From the NCBI GenBank assembly GCA_025358765.1, contig JANYIG010000175.1:1-36305 (forward strand): a DNA stretch of 36,305 nucleotides, read 5' to 3'. This stretch comes from Candidatus Kapaibacterium sp. (lineage in GTDB: Bacteria; Bacteroidota; Ignavibacteria; Kapaibacteriales; UBA4661). Shown in pieces: positions 8,764 to 17,408 of this stretch. Both the position numbers and the translations under genes were made by a program. The first letter of the stretch is position 1; each line of letters starts with the position of its first letter. The notes beneath the pieces are model-generated. The model was not told the origin of the DNA, made no database searches, and saw only the letters and a program-made list of their open reading frames with translations.

Positions 8764-9885
8764 ATGCTCGCTGAATTCCTCGCAACCGCCGACAGTTACG
8801 CACGTCCGCTCGTGATGCGCTTTCCGCCCCGTCTCGCAACAAAGCTCTATTCAACCGTCCGCAATGGCTTTCTGGCGCAATTCGTGACAGAAAAACCTTC
8901 CGTGTATGAGCCTCCAGCCGAGAACGCCCGCACACTCTGGGGGATTCGTTTCCGCTCCGGCATAATGAACGCTGCCGGTATTTTCAAAAACGGCGAAGGC
9001 GTAGAAACTTGTTTCCGTCAGGGCGCGGGAGCATATCTGGCAGGTACGACTACTGCTCACTCACGTACAGGCAACATACGTAACGGCATTGCAAAACCCT
9101 TTTTGCCATATCCGCGCTCCGGTGCTGCGTCGAATTGGCTGGGATTGCCGAACGAAGGTCACGCAGCGGTTGCAAAACGGCTCGCCAATGCGGTGCGGTA
9201 TGAAGGTTTCCCCCTTGGTGCAAGTTTAATGATTGCGCCTGAATCAAGCGGGAAAACCGCGTTAGAGGAATTGGCAGAGGGCATGAGATTGTACAATAAG
9301 GCGGGTATGGATTTTCTGGAAATAAACGAGAGTTGCCCCAATGTGGCACATGGCAACACCACAGTAGAAGCAATTTCAGAACGGCTTGAGTACGTTGCAC
9401 AGAGCATTCTTCGCAAGCGCTCCCGAAACCTACCTGTTATTGTTAAATTTTCTACCGATACTGCATTGGAGGATGTTCCAAAACTGCTTGATGTCTTGTT
9501 CACGCTCGGCTTCGACGGCGTGAATTTTGGTAATACCTCCACGCGCTATGCGGAACACCACACTGCGATTGCCTCACAGGAACGCCCTGCATTCGATTAT
9601 TTCACCCAAACCTTCGGTGGTGGCGTGAGCGGTACGCCGCTTCGCGCATCGTCGTTAGCATTGGTCAGCCTTGCTTCAGAGTATTGCCGTCAACACCCAC
9701 CACAACACGAATTTCATATAATCCGCACTGGCGGCATCAGCACTCGTGCGGATGTGGAAGAATCATGGACAGTCGGAGCGGCGCTTTGCCAGTGGTACAC
9801 GGGATATTTTGAGGGTTTCGCGCGGCACGGACACGGTGTGTATAAACGTATGTATGAACCATCAGAGGTGCATAATATTCAATAA
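8764..9885 (+). CDS. pyrD: Dihydroorotate dehydrogenase family protein
   Basis: This 373-residue FMN-dependent TIM-barrel enzyme oxidises dihydroorotate to orotate in pyrimidine synthesis if the family call holds. Visible elements are GIMNAAGIFKNGEG (first FMN loop, 66-79), the substrate/FMN region PYPRSGAASNWLGLPNEG (115-132), the catalytic loop INESCPN (187-193), the Lys strand PVIVKFS, and the C-terminal phosphate-binding IIRTGGIS. The catalytic-base position is Cys (C191), as in class 1 enzymes, whereas quinone-linked class 2 enzymes carry Ser there. However, the N-terminal extension of about 60 residues, helical and partly amphipathic, is more like class 2. It stands alone, not in a pyr operon, divergent from rpoN. 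It could be a paralogue with another dihydropyrimidine-type substrate. Confidence 0.78.
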   Translation: MLAEFLATADSYARPLVMRFPPRLATKLYSTVRNGFLAQFVTEKPSVYEPPAENARTLWGIRFRSGIMNAAGIFKNGEGVETCFRQGAGAYLAGTTTAHSRTGNIRNGIAKPFLPYPRSGAASNWLGLPNEGHAAVAKRLANAVRYEGFPLGASLMIAPESSGKTALEELAEGMRLYNKAGMDFLEINESCPNVAHGNTTVEAISERLEYVAQSILRKRSRNLPVIVKFSTDTALEDVPKLLDVLFTLGFDGVNFGNTSTRYAEHHTAIASQERPAFDYFTQTFGGGVSGTPLRASSLALVSLASEYCRQHPPQHEFHIIRTGGISTRADVEESWTVGAALCQWYTGYFEGFARHGHGVYKRMYEPSEVHNIQ

Positions 9886-9887
9886 AA

Positions 9888-9915
9888 AAGCCGCTTCCAG
9901 TAATGGAAGCGGCTT
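9888..9915 (-). terminator. Rho-independent terminator between convergent genes
   Basis: A perfect 12-bp stem (AAGCCGCTTCCA / TGGAAGCGGCTT) with a GTAA loop lies between the stops of pyrD (9885) and the S9 peptidase (9959). On the minus strand it is followed directly by a T-run, so it best serves the peptidase. It starts two bases past the pyrD stop and may also end that transcript. Confidence 0.8.
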
Positions 9916-9958
9916 GCTATGAAGGCTTAATAATACTCTGAGCTTTTTTAACACCGCT

Positions 9959-12406
9959 TTAATCGTTCGCTTTCGTACCGTTTTTGATGTATTTGTCCGC
10001 CCACTCCAACATTTCTGCCATCACGTGCATCACCGATTCCCGTGCGGAATAGCCATGGCTTTCGTAAGGTAACATTACGAGTTTTGCCGTGCCGCCCGTG
10101 CCGGAAATTGCCTGGTACAGGCGCTGCGACTGGATGGGGAATGTTCCAGGGTTGTTATCCGCCTCGCCGTGAAACATCAACAAAGGCTTTTTGATTTTAT
10201 CCGCAAACGTGAAGGGCGAAAGTTTTGTATAAACATCTTTCGCCTCCCAGAAATTACGTCGCTCGCCCTGAAAGCCAAACGGCGTAAGCGTTCGATTGTA
10301 AGCACCGCTTCCGGCTATGCCTGCTGCAAAGAGGTCAGTATGAGCAAGGAAATTTGCCGTCATAAACGCGCCGTAACTATGACCCGACACACCCACACGC
10401 TTGCGGTCAATCACACCCGTGGAATCTAAATAGTCAATCGCTGCCTTTGCCGATGCCGTAATTTGCTCGATAAACGTGTCGTTCATTGTTTCAGGGTTGC
10501 CAACAATTGGCATGGTTGCGCCATCCAATACTGCGTACCCTTGCAATGCTAAATACACTTGCGAGTATGACCGCGAGCGCACCGTAAAGCGATTGGGTGA
10601 TGTCCGCACCTGTCCTGCTGTTGCGGCATCGTTGTACTCAAGCGGATATGCTACAACGATAAGCGGTAGTCGTGTTCCGGGCTTGTAATCCGATGGTAAA
10701 TAGAGCGTACCTGAAAGCGGTACGCCGTCAGCGCGTTTGTACTTCACGAGTTCTTTTTTAAGCGCAGTTAGTTGGGGTGCGGGGTCTTTGAAGTCTGTGA
10801 TTTGCTGGCGTTTGTTGTTCTTGATTTCCACCGCGAAAAAGTTTGGAAACTCTGTCTTACTTTCGTAGCGAGTCAAGATGCCTGTTCTGGACGTGCCGTT
10901 AAAACCCACAACCGTCTCGAAGCTTGTTTCATTCGATTGATAGAGGCGCTGTTTTTCGAGCGATTTCAGATTCATTTTGTCCAAGAACGGGCGCTCGCCC
11001 TTTTCATTTGCTCCCACACCTGTCAGATAGATAAAATCACCATCTTGCAACATTACGCGCTCACCGTTTGTACGGCGCTCGTAGAGCGGGTTTCCGGGAT
11101 CATTGTAACTGTCGTTCACGCTCAAATCAAACACAACTTTTTGCGTAGGCTGTTTGCCGGAAATATCTGTCAAGTATGTAGTGCGCCAACGGCGGTCACG
11201 GTCGTACTCGGCAAGCATCATTTGGTCTTTTTTTGCCATCCAACCCAAACCTGCAAAGCGGTGTTTGACTTTGAGAACTTCCTGCGGCTCCCCTGTGAAC
11301 GGCGCTGCAAGCGACATCAGTTTATCACGAAAATCTACTTTTTTAAGCGGGTCACCACCGTCAAGTGCTTCTGCCCAAAGCAATTTTGCCGGATGAAGCG
11401 GTTGCCACGTGATGTTGCGAACGCCCATATGAACGCCCTGACGTGGTGTTTGGTCAGCAATCGGTAGGGTTGCGACGGTCTTCACAAGTTTGACGGGAGC
11501 GGTTTTTACGTCCCAAATTTCAAGCGACTTTGCAAAGCTGTTGAAGGGCACACGGTACGAATATGGCTTTTGAAGCCGCGTTGCAAGTAAATAGGTTTCG
11601 TCGGGCGAAAAATCTGCATCTGCATATACGCCCGGCGTACCAAGCGCTGTCACAGCACCCGTTTGTGTATCTACAACAGCAAGCTGCACCGTCGCGTAAT
11701 ATTCAAACAGTGCTTCATCGGTGGAATTTTTGAGCAAATCCTGAAACGTTGCCACCTGCGCCATTTTACCTGCAGTCTCTTCAATCACCGGACCTACAGG
11801 GACTTTCGGCACTTCAGGCGCTTTGCCTCGTCCTGCTGGAATGGTAAATGCCAGAAGGTGTTTGTTATCTGCCATCCAGCTAAACGGCGCATTCAAAATA
11901 TCCGACACATATACCGTTCCAACCTGCTTTGCCACACCACTTGTGGCATCTGCCGCCCAGAGTTCTACACCGTCGGCAGCATCCCGCGTGAATGCTATTT
12001 TTGAACCATCGTATGACCAAGCAGGCGAGCCAAGTTTGGAGCCAGCTGGAACCTGAATGCGGATTTGTTTTTTATCAGCCACACGTTGAATCACGAAGCC
12101 GCTTATTTCCGCGATGCGTTGCGACGAGTTCAGCGTAGGGTTCAAACGAACGCCACCCAATTTTAACACTGGTTCGGCAATAACCGAAAGCGAAGGATTG
12201 GGTTTTGTTTCAACAAAAAGTATCGCGTCGCTGCGTGGGCTGAGAAGGGCTGTAGGTAGTGTGGGTGCATCAATAATGGCGGCGATTTCTTTGGGAGGTA
12301 GTTTGTAGGCGGTCTGCGCGAGGATAGAAAAGACGCTTAAAGCCATAAAAACAATAGCAAACGCCACCGATACACGGACAGAGAACGTATTGACAAAACG
12401 TTTCAT
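9959..12406 (-). CDS. S9 family serine peptidase, glutamyl endopeptidase-like (S9D)
   Basis: This 815-residue exported peptidase has a hydrophobic N-terminal signal segment (about 10-30, ending AQT), a beta-propeller-type N-terminal half with WD/PQQ-like repeats (about 45-520, for example SPRSDAILFVE and SPDETYLLATR) and a C-terminal alpha/beta hydrolase domain. The triad is Ser677 in GHSYGAF, Asp750 in GEADNNPGT and His784 in ESHGYSARES. The segments GSGAYNRTLTPFGFQ and SHGYSARESVMHV match the chloroplast glutamyl peptidase (CGEP)/S9D group rather than prolyl oligopeptidase or DPP-IV, so cleavage after Glu is expected. That specificity is inferred from family resemblance. A GGAG element lies about 9 bases before the ATG. 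Size is close to the 750-900 residues usual for the group. It probably acts in the periplasm on peptides. Confidence 0.9.
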   Translation of the reverse strand: MKRFVNTFSVRVSVAFAIVFMALSVFSILAQTAYKLPPKEIAAIIDAPTLPTALLSPRSDAILFVETKPNPSLSVIAEPVLKLGGVRLNPTLNSSQRIAEISGFVIQRVADKKQIRIQVPAGSKLGSPAWSYDGSKIAFTRDAADGVELWAADATSGVAKQVGTVYVSDILNAPFSWMADNKHLLAFTIPAGRGKAPEVPKVPVGPVIEETAGKMAQVATFQDLLKNSTDEALFEYYATVQLAVVDTQTGAVTALGTPGVYADADFSPDETYLLATRLQKPYSYRVPFNSFAKSLEIWDVKTAPVKLVKTVATLPIADQTPRQGVHMGVRNITWQPLHPAKLLWAEALDGGDPLKKVDFRDKLMSLAAPFTGEPQEVLKVKHRFAGLGWMAKKDQMMLAEYDRDRRWRTTYLTDISGKQPTQKVVFDLSVNDSYNDPGNPLYERRTNGERVMLQDGDFIYLTGVGANEKGERPFLDKMNLKSLEKQRLYQSNETSFETVVGFNGTSRTGILTRYESKTEFPNFFAVEIKNNKRQQITDFKDPAPQLTALKKELVKYKRADGVPLSGTLYLPSDYKPGTRLPLIVVAYPLEYNDAATAGQVRTSPNRFTVRSRSYSQVYLALQGYAVLDGATMPIVGNPETMNDTFIEQITASAKAAIDYLDSTGVIDRKRVGVSGHSYGAFMTANFLAHTDLFAAGIAGSGAYNRTLTPFGFQGERRNFWEAKDVYTKLSPFTFADKIKKPLLMFHGEADNNPGTFPIQSQRLYQAISGTGGTAKLVMLPYESHGYSARESVMHVMAEMLEWADKYIKNGTKAND

Positions 12407-12506
12407 GGAGACACTCCGAGAAATAGGGTTGAAAAAGCGGGGTTACATTTAAGAGATTTGAATAGCCTATAAAATTTAGGAAGGAAGTAATTAGTTTGCA
12501 AGTGTA

Positions 12507-13256
12507 TCAGTACCGTTCTAACTTGAACGTCGCGCCCAAATAGCGATTGCGGACTTCCTCGTTATCGGCAATTTCCTCAGCCGTGCCAGAATAAAATACC
12601 TGTCCGTCAATCAAAATGTACGCACGGTCAGTGATGGAGAGGGTTTCGTGGACATTGTGATCCGTTATCAATACACCAATACCACGCTCCCGCAGCGACC
12701 GCACGATGCCGATGATTTCCTCCACCGCAAGCGGGTCAATACCTGCAAATGGTTCATCAAGCAAAATAAACTTTGGATTGGTCGTGAGCGCCCTCGCAAT
12801 CTCGCATCTACGCCGTTCACCACCGGAGAGCATATAGCCTTTACTCTTGCGAATGTGCGTGATGCTGAAATCTTCCAACAACTGCTCTAACCGCTCTTTA
12901 CGCTGCACTTTAGTCATGTCTTGCAGTTGCAAAATCGCCATAATATTATCTTCTACCGACATCTTCCGAAACACAGAGGGTTCTTGCGGCAGATACCCTA
13001 TACCAAGCCGTGCGCGTTTGTACATCGGCATTGATGTGATATTTCTATCGTCAAAAAAAACACTGCCTTCAGTCGGCTTGATAGCGCCCACAATCATATA
13101 GAATGATGTAGTTTTGCCTGCACCATTGGGTCCGAGCAAACCGACAACCTCGCCTTGCTGCACAGAAAGAGAAACACCGCGAACAACGCTGCGTTGTTTA
13201 TAGATCTTGATGAGGTTCTCGGTACGGAGAGAAGAGACTTCGTTCACAGTTGTCAT
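12507..13256 (-). CDS. lptB: LPS export ABC transporter ATPase
   Basis: This 249-residue ABC ATPase drives LPS extraction from the inner membrane with LptFG/LptC. Walker A is GPNGAGKT (42-49), the Q-loop lies in YLPQEPSVF (89-95), the signature is LSGGE (143-147), Walker B is FILLDE (163-168) and the switch His is H200 in TDHNV. The segments [35 protein letters not shown] and [15 protein letters not shown] are characteristic of LptB rather than branched-chain amino acid or lipid ABC proteins. No lptA or lptC lies beside it in this window; the gene upstream is htrA. The start ATG at 13256 sits inside the repeat word CCAATGAC of the adjoining repeat cluster, so its translation initiation region is repeat-derived. 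Confidence 0.95.
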   Translation of the reverse strand: MTTVNEVSSLRTENLIKIYKQRSVVRGVSLSVQQGEVVGLLGPNGAGKTTSFYMIVGAIKPTEGSVFFDDRNITSMPMYKRARLGIGYLPQEPSVFRKMSVEDNIMAILQLQDMTKVQRKERLEQLLEDFSITHIRKSKGYMLSGGERRRCEIARALTTNPKFILLDEPFAGIDPLAVEEIIGIVRSLRERGIGVLITDHNVHETLSITDRAYILIDGQVFYSGTAEEIADNEEVRNRYLGATFKLERY

Positions 13257-13380
13257 TGGTTACCTGGTCATTAGCCATTGGTTGCTTAGTCATTGGTGCT
13301 TAGTCATTGGTGCTTGGTCATTTTTATCAGTATCTGAGCCATCTGTACGACATCAGCAACTAATGACTACTGACCAATGA
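13252..13380. repeat. Short direct and inverted repeat cluster between htrA and lptB
   Basis: The gap contains the word GTCATT(G/A)G in several copies: 13252-13259, 13267-13274, a degenerate one at 13274-13281, then two exact 14-base tandem units CTTAGTCATTGGTG (13285-13298, 13299-13312) and a partial third (13313-13322). The inverted form follows at 13360-13380 (CTAATGACT and GACCAATGA). The cluster overlaps the first codons of lptB. It resembles short tandemly repeated heptamers known from other bacterial intergenic regions. Confidence 0.75.
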
Positions 13381-13389
13381 AATTCCCAT

Positions 13390-14526
13390 TTACTTTCGTT
13401 TCCGTTTTTCGAGAACAAGCGTTTTTGTGAGTTTTTTATCATTCCGCAGAACCGTAAAATTCATTTTTTGCCCAGCAACACCATCGCGGACAATCGTATC
13501 AACATCTGTATCACGGTTGATTTTCTGCCCTTCCACTTCCAGAATCAAATCGCCCGGCTCAAATCCAGCGCGTTCAGCGGGCGAACCATAGGTGATTTCG
13601 CTGATAACCACACCTTGCGCTTTTTTGAGTTCGAGGTATTTAGCAATTTTTTCGTCCACTGGCTGTACGCGCAAACCCACATCAAAGTCGCGGTCAATTG
13701 CGCCATCACGCTTGAGCAATTCCATGACTTTCTTCACGCGGTTTATCGGGATTGCAAAACCAATCCCAATGCTGCCCGCACCCTGACTGTTCTGCGCGGT
13801 TGAATAGATAATCGTATTCATGCCAATTGCCTCGCCAGCGGAGTTCACAAGTGGTCCGCCGGAATTGCCGGAGCTAATCGCTGCGTCGCTTTGAATCATA
13901 CCTCTGTACACACGTCCGTCTGGCTGTACGAGATTTACGCCAGAATTGCTCACTACACCAACGGTAACAGTCGGTTTGGCGTTAATGTCGAACAATCCAA
14001 AGGGGTTCCCAAACGCAATTGCCCATTCGCCGATAATCACGTCGTCGGAGTTAGAAATCTTCAAATATGGAAAATTCGTGCCTTCCACTTTCAGTAAACA
14101 CACGTCGCTTGTGGGGTCGGAACCGATAATTTTTGCGTCATATTTTTCGCCATTGGTCATCGTCACCACTACTTTCGCGGCGTGTCCGGCAACGTGGTCA
14201 TTCGTCAGAATATAGCCATCTGCCGAAATAAGAAAGCCTGAACCCAAGCCTTGAATCTGCTGGCGGTACGTCTGAGGCTGGCTGCGACCAAAAAACTGGG
14301 CAAAAAATGGGTCACTCGCAAAAGGGTCATGGTACTGATATTCCCGCACTTCCACGACGTTAATACCTACGATGGCAGGGCTGCACACGTTTACTGCCCG
14401 CGTGATGGCGTTGCGGCGCGAGCTTGTAATATCTTGAGCGGATGCAATAGGGAGCAAAGGCGGAATGGCGCTAAGTCCCAGAACGGTGAGAATGACAACG
14501 AGAATAAAAATACGTTTGTTTTGCAT
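13390..14526 (-). CDS. HtrA/Deg-family periplasmic serine protease
   Basis: This 378-residue trypsin-like protease has a signal peptide (about 1-30, ending ASA), a protease domain and one C-terminal PDZ domain (about 275-370, with GVVISEITYGSPAERAGFEPGDLILEVEG). The triad is His111 (LTNDHVAGHA), Asp141 (PTSDVCLLKV) and Ser222 (SGNSGGPLVNSAGE). HtrA proteases degrade or refold damaged envelope proteins. Having a single PDZ makes it DegS/HhoA/HtrA2-like rather than a two-PDZ DegP, but it has a cleavable signal rather than a clear permanent anchor. The loop after the signal is long and rich in Phe, Gln and Tyr (DPFASDPFFAQFFGRSQPQ), typical of Deg proteins. The gene precedes lptB in the same direction across the repeat-bearing gap of 133 bases. 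A possible -7 box lies at 14570-14577. Confidence 0.94.
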   Translation of the reverse strand: MQNKRIFILVVILTVLGLSAIPPLLPIASAQDITSSRRNAITRAVNVCSPAIVGINVVEVREYQYHDPFASDPFFAQFFGRSQPQTYRQQIQGLGSGFLISADGYILTNDHVAGHAAKVVVTMTNGEKYDAKIIGSDPTSDVCLLKVEGTNFPYLKISNSDDVIIGEWAIAFGNPFGLFDINAKPTVTVGVVSNSGVNLVQPDGRVYRGMIQSDAAISSGNSGGPLVNSAGEAIGMNTIIYSTAQNSQGAGSIGIGFAIPINRVKKVMELLKRDGAIDRDFDVGLRVQPVDEKIAKYLELKKAQGVVISEITYGSPAERAGFEPGDLILEVEGQKINRDTDVDTIVRDGVAGQKMNFTVLRNDKKLTKTLVLEKRKRK

Positions 14527-14569
14527 AGACGTTAGACCGAAAGAGGTGATGGATTACATTGATTTCGTG

Positions 14570-14577
14570 CAAAAATA
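14570..14577 (-). promoter_or_regulatory. Possible -7 element of htrA
   Basis: The minus strand reads TATTTTTG, an exact match to the Bacteroidota -7 consensus TAnnTTTG, 44-51 bases before the htrA ATG. No unambiguous -33 TTG is seen at the expected spacing, so this is motif-only evidence. Confidence 0.35.
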
Positions 14578-14649
14578 CGAAATTCGACATATTTGGTTGC
14601 GGACGAAACGAATGCACGATTTCACGGTCACAATCTATCAAAAAATCTG

Positions 14650-14657
14650 TAGATTTG
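14650..14657 (+). promoter_or_regulatory. Possible -7 element of the aminotransferase gene
   Basis: The plus strand reads TAGATTTG, an exact TAnnTTTG match, 63-70 bases before the aminotransferase ATG and within the divergent htrA/ybdL region. No clear -33 element was found. Confidence 0.3.
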
Positions 14658-14719
14658 TGGCTACCAAATTTATACAACGATTTTTCGTATGAATTATTGA
14701 CCGTCATTGGCAATTTTCT

Positions 14720-15871
14720 ATGGCAACACCGCTTATTTCCTCGAAACTTCCGAACGTTGGTACGACAATTTTTACCGTGATGTCGCAGCTTGCGGTTGAA
14801 TATCGCGCCATCAATCTCGCACAGGGGTTTCCCGATTTTCCATGTTCCGAGCGCTTAATCGAGTACGCCGAACGCGCCATGCGCGACGGTTGGAATCAGT
14901 ACGCACCCATGCCGGGTATGAAATCATTGCGCGAGAAACTTTCTGCTAAAACCGAAACACTATACGGGCGTTGCTACAACCCCGATACAGAAATTACCAT
15001 CACTCCGGGTGGTACTGCGGCGCTGTTCTCGGCGATTAGCGCAGTGGTGGGCGCAGGTGATGAAGTTATCGTATTTGAACCATTCTATGATTCCTACATT
15101 CCAGTAATTGAGCTTGCGGGCGGCGTAGCCTTGCGCTCAAAACTACGCTTTCCCGAATACCGCATTGATTGGGATGAGGTGCGAACGCTCGTTTCATCAC
15201 GCACGAAGCTAATCATTCTCAATACGCCGCATAATCCCACGGGTACGGTCTGGAGTGCAGACGACATGCTTGCACTGCAAGCCATTGTGCGGGATACAAA
15301 CATTATCATCCTGAGCGATGAAGTATATGAGCATATCATCTTCGATGGGCGCGAACACCAAAGCGTAGCGCGGTTTCCAGAGCTTGCTGAACGGAGCTTT
15401 ATCGTCTTTTCCTTTGGGAAAACCTATCACGTGACGGGCTGGAAGGTGGGATATTGTCTTGCGCCAGAGCCGCTCATGCGCGAATTTCGCAAGGTGCATC
15501 AGTTCGTAACATTTTGCACCAACACGCCCGCACAACACGCTTTCGCAGGAATGCTCGACGACCCGATGTTTTATACAGAACTTGGTAGCTTTTACCAGCA
15601 AAAACGCGACCATTTCCGAACGTTGCTTGCTGCCTCGCGCTTTGAGCTGTTGCCGTCGGAAGGGTCGTACTTCCAGCTTGCCCGCTACGATGCCATTTCC
15701 AACGAAACGGACACTGATTTTGCCGTCCGCGTCACCAAAGAATACGGCGTGGCAACGATTCCCGTGTCCGTGTTTTACAGCGATGCCACCGACAACAAGG
15801 TCGTACGTTTTTGTTTTGCCAAAACCGAAAAAACCCTCACCAATGCCGCAGAAATACTATGCAAAATTTAA
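14720..15871 (+). CDS. ybdL: Methionine aminotransferase, YbdL-like (PLP class I)
   Basis: This 383-residue fold-type I PLP enzyme matches the YbdL/methionine transaminase group along its length: SKLPNVGTTIFTVMSQLA near the N-terminus, INLAQGFPDFPCS (31-43), NQYAPMPGMKSLRE (59-72), TPHNPTGTVW (169-178), LSDEVYEHIIF (198-208) and SFGKTYHVTGWKVGY with the PLP-binding Lys at K234. YbdL-type enzymes transaminate methionine and related amino acids with 2-oxo acids; close relatives are kynurenine aminotransferases, so the substrate is inferred. The start at 14720 is set by alignment with the family N-terminus. The last codons overlap the start of the following DUF6702 gene by 13 bases, which suggests translational coupling. 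Confidence 0.92.
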   Translation: MATPLISSKLPNVGTTIFTVMSQLAVEYRAINLAQGFPDFPCSERLIEYAERAMRDGWNQYAPMPGMKSLREKLSAKTETLYGRCYNPDTEITITPGGTAALFSAISAVVGAGDEVIVFEPFYDSYIPVIELAGGVALRSKLRFPEYRIDWDEVRTLVSSRTKLIILNTPHNPTGTVWSADDMLALQAIVRDTNIIILSDEVYEHIIFDGREHQSVARFPELAERSFIVFSFGKTYHVTGWKVGYCLAPEPLMREFRKVHQFVTFCTNTPAQHAFAGMLDDPMFYTELGSFYQQKRDHFRTLLAASRFELLPSEGSYFQLARYDAISNETDTDFAVRVTKEYGVATIPVSVFYSDATDNKVVRFCFAKTEKTLTNAAEILCKI

Positions 15872-16425
15872 GCTCAATGTTTTCAAACGGGTTGTTACAT
15901 CAACTACTTACTCTTCTTTTGTTTGCATCACTTTCGGCATTGCCGGTACTTGCAAAAGAGCGCCATCGCGGGTATCATCCCATTCACATCAGTTTGACGA
16001 CGGTGGATTACAACGCAAAATCGAATGCGCTCGAAATAGCTTGCAAAATTTTTGCCGACGACCTCGAAACCGTTGTGAATCGCACAAGCAACACAACCTT
16101 AAAACTTGGTTCCGACAAGGAACACAAAGACGCAAATGCGCTGATTTTCGCATACATTAAACAGCATTTTCGCATGGACATCAACGGGAAATCCATTACA
16201 ACCATGACGATGCTCGGCAAGGAAATGGAAGTCGAAGCCACGTGGATGTACATTGAAATCCCGCTTGCGGGTTTGGGCGTGGTGAAGAAGGTGAACCTTA
16301 CAAATACTTTTCTCAGTGATCTCTACGACGATCAAACGAATTTGGTGAATTTTAATATTGCCGGAAAGCGCAAAAGCGCCGTGTTCCGTAAAGGGAAAGA
16401 ATCGTCGGTAGTAGAATTTGAGTAA
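15859..16425 (+). CDS. DUF6702-like exported protein
   Basis: This 188-residue protein has a signal peptide (about 1-30, hydrophobic LLTLLLFASLSALPVLA) and a compact beta-rich domain opening HPIHISLTTVDYNAKSNALE, followed by CKIFADDLETVV and a conserved-looking YIKQHFRMDINGK segment. That pattern fits the DUF6702 family common in Bacteroidota, which has no assigned function. The start at 15859 places the signal peptide correctly and makes the gene overlap the end of ybdL by 13 bases; the earlier in-frame start at 15811 lies well inside ybdL. It probably acts in the periplasm or envelope. The coupling to an aminotransferase gene does not by itself suggest a shared pathway. Confidence 0.75.
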   Translation: MQNLSSMFSNGLLHQLLTLLLFASLSALPVLAKERHRGYHPIHISLTTVDYNAKSNALEIACKIFADDLETVVNRTSNTTLKLGSDKEHKDANALIFAYIKQHFRMDINGKSITTMTMLGKEMEVEATWMYIEIPLAGLGVVKKVNLTNTFLSDLYDDQTNLVNFNIAGKRKSAVFRKGKESSVVEFE

Positions 16426-16462
16426 GTATTTGAGTGAGTGCTTTGTTGCCGGAGAGCGGGTG

Positions 16463-17353
16463 TTACCTCTTATTCACCAACGCCACGCCCGCCATAATCA
16501 CGGCAATGCCGCATCCGTGCAGCAGCGTGAGCTGTTCGCCGTCCAAAATGCCCCACAAAATAGCCACGATCGGAATCAAATACGTCACTGACGAGGCAAA
16601 AATGGGGTTCGAGAGCTTGATGAGCCGCACAAACAACAGATTACTTGAGGCAGTGCCGATAATAGCCAGAATTGCCACAAAACTAAGCGCCTGCCATGCT
16701 CCCGGCGTTGTTTCAAGGACAGTTGTGACGTTCGAGGTCAGAAGATACACTACATAAACAAGCGCAACAGGCACCAAACACAGGCTGTTGACCTGCAACG
16801 TCGTAAGCGAGCCAAGATAACGCTTGGTGATATTCACGCTTAAGCCATAACAAACTGTTGCCAGTACTATCAACAAGCCATACCAACCGTTGCCGTTTGA
16901 GGGCGTATCATGGTGTGCAGCGCTAATAAGCAATATTGCGCCGCAAAAACCCAACAGAATGCCCCAAACCTGCCATTTCGTCGTCTTGAGATGAAAAAGC
17001 ATCGTACCGAGAATCAGCGTAAATAGTGGCGAGAGAGAATTGAGTAAGCCCGCCGTCGAGCTGTTGACCTGCGTTTGCGCGATGCAAAACAGTAAAGCAG
17101 GGAGTCCGTTGCCCGCCACGCCTTGCGCCGCCAGATATTTCCAATATTTTCTATCCACTTGTCGCAGCGACGCAATCGTGAACGGCGACAACCACAAACA
17201 TGCAATCGTGATGCGAAGCGCTGCTACTTGAATAGGGTTAAATACCACCAAACCACGCTTCATCAAAATAAATGAACTGCCCCAGATAATTGCCAACACC
17301 GCTAAAATTCCAAACGCAAACACTCGTGACGATTTCGACGATTCCATAAACAC
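16463..17353 (-). CDS. EamA-family (DMT superfamily) permease
   Basis: This 296-residue integral membrane protein has about ten hydrophobic segments arranged as two EamA repeats. The first repeat begins FGILAVLAIIWGSSFILMKRG and the second VTKRYLGSLTTLQVN-like after the midpoint. The first-repeat motif WGSSF and the TPL-like SPLFTLILG segment are typical of drug/metabolite transporters. Members export amino acids, metabolites or drugs; the substrate cannot be predicted here. It converges on the DUF6702 gene with 37 bases between stops and no evident terminator, and diverges from the gene at 17409. Either ATG at 17353 or 17347 could be used. Confidence 0.9.
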   Translation of the reverse strand: MFMESSKSSRVFAFGILAVLAIIWGSSFILMKRGLVVFNPIQVAALRITIACLWLSPFTIASLRQVDRKYWKYLAAQGVAGNGLPALLFCIAQTQVNSSTAGLLNSLSPLFTLILGTMLFHLKTTKWQVWGILLGFCGAILLISAAHHDTPSNGNGWYGLLIVLATVCYGLSVNITKRYLGSLTTLQVNSLCLVPVALVYVVYLLTSNVTTVLETTPGAWQALSFVAILAIIGTASSNLLFVRLIKLSNPIFASSVTYLIPIVAILWGILDGEQLTLLHGCGIAVIMAGVALVNKR

Positions 17354-17376
17354 AATAAATAAACCAGAAGATTTTG

Positions 17377-17384
17377 TATTTTTG
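17377..17384 (+). promoter_or_regulatory. Possible -7 element of the DUF1207-like gene
   Basis: TATTTTTG matches TAnnTTTG exactly and ends 24 bases before the ATG at 17409. The following TCGCTTC resembles the context of the susC-leader motif at 6509-6516. The -33 element is not clear. Confidence 0.35.
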
Positions 17385-17408
17385 TCGCTTCAAAAACGAT
17401 ACGACATT

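Noticed and set aside
10772-11467. A 231-codon plus-strand open frame opposite the S9 peptidase
   Set aside because: It is antisense to a well-supported peptidase, with Cys- and Phe-rich composition typical of a shadow frame.
13252-13380. Repeat cluster as a CRISPR array
   Set aside because: Units are 7-14 bases with no constant-length spacers and no cas genes.
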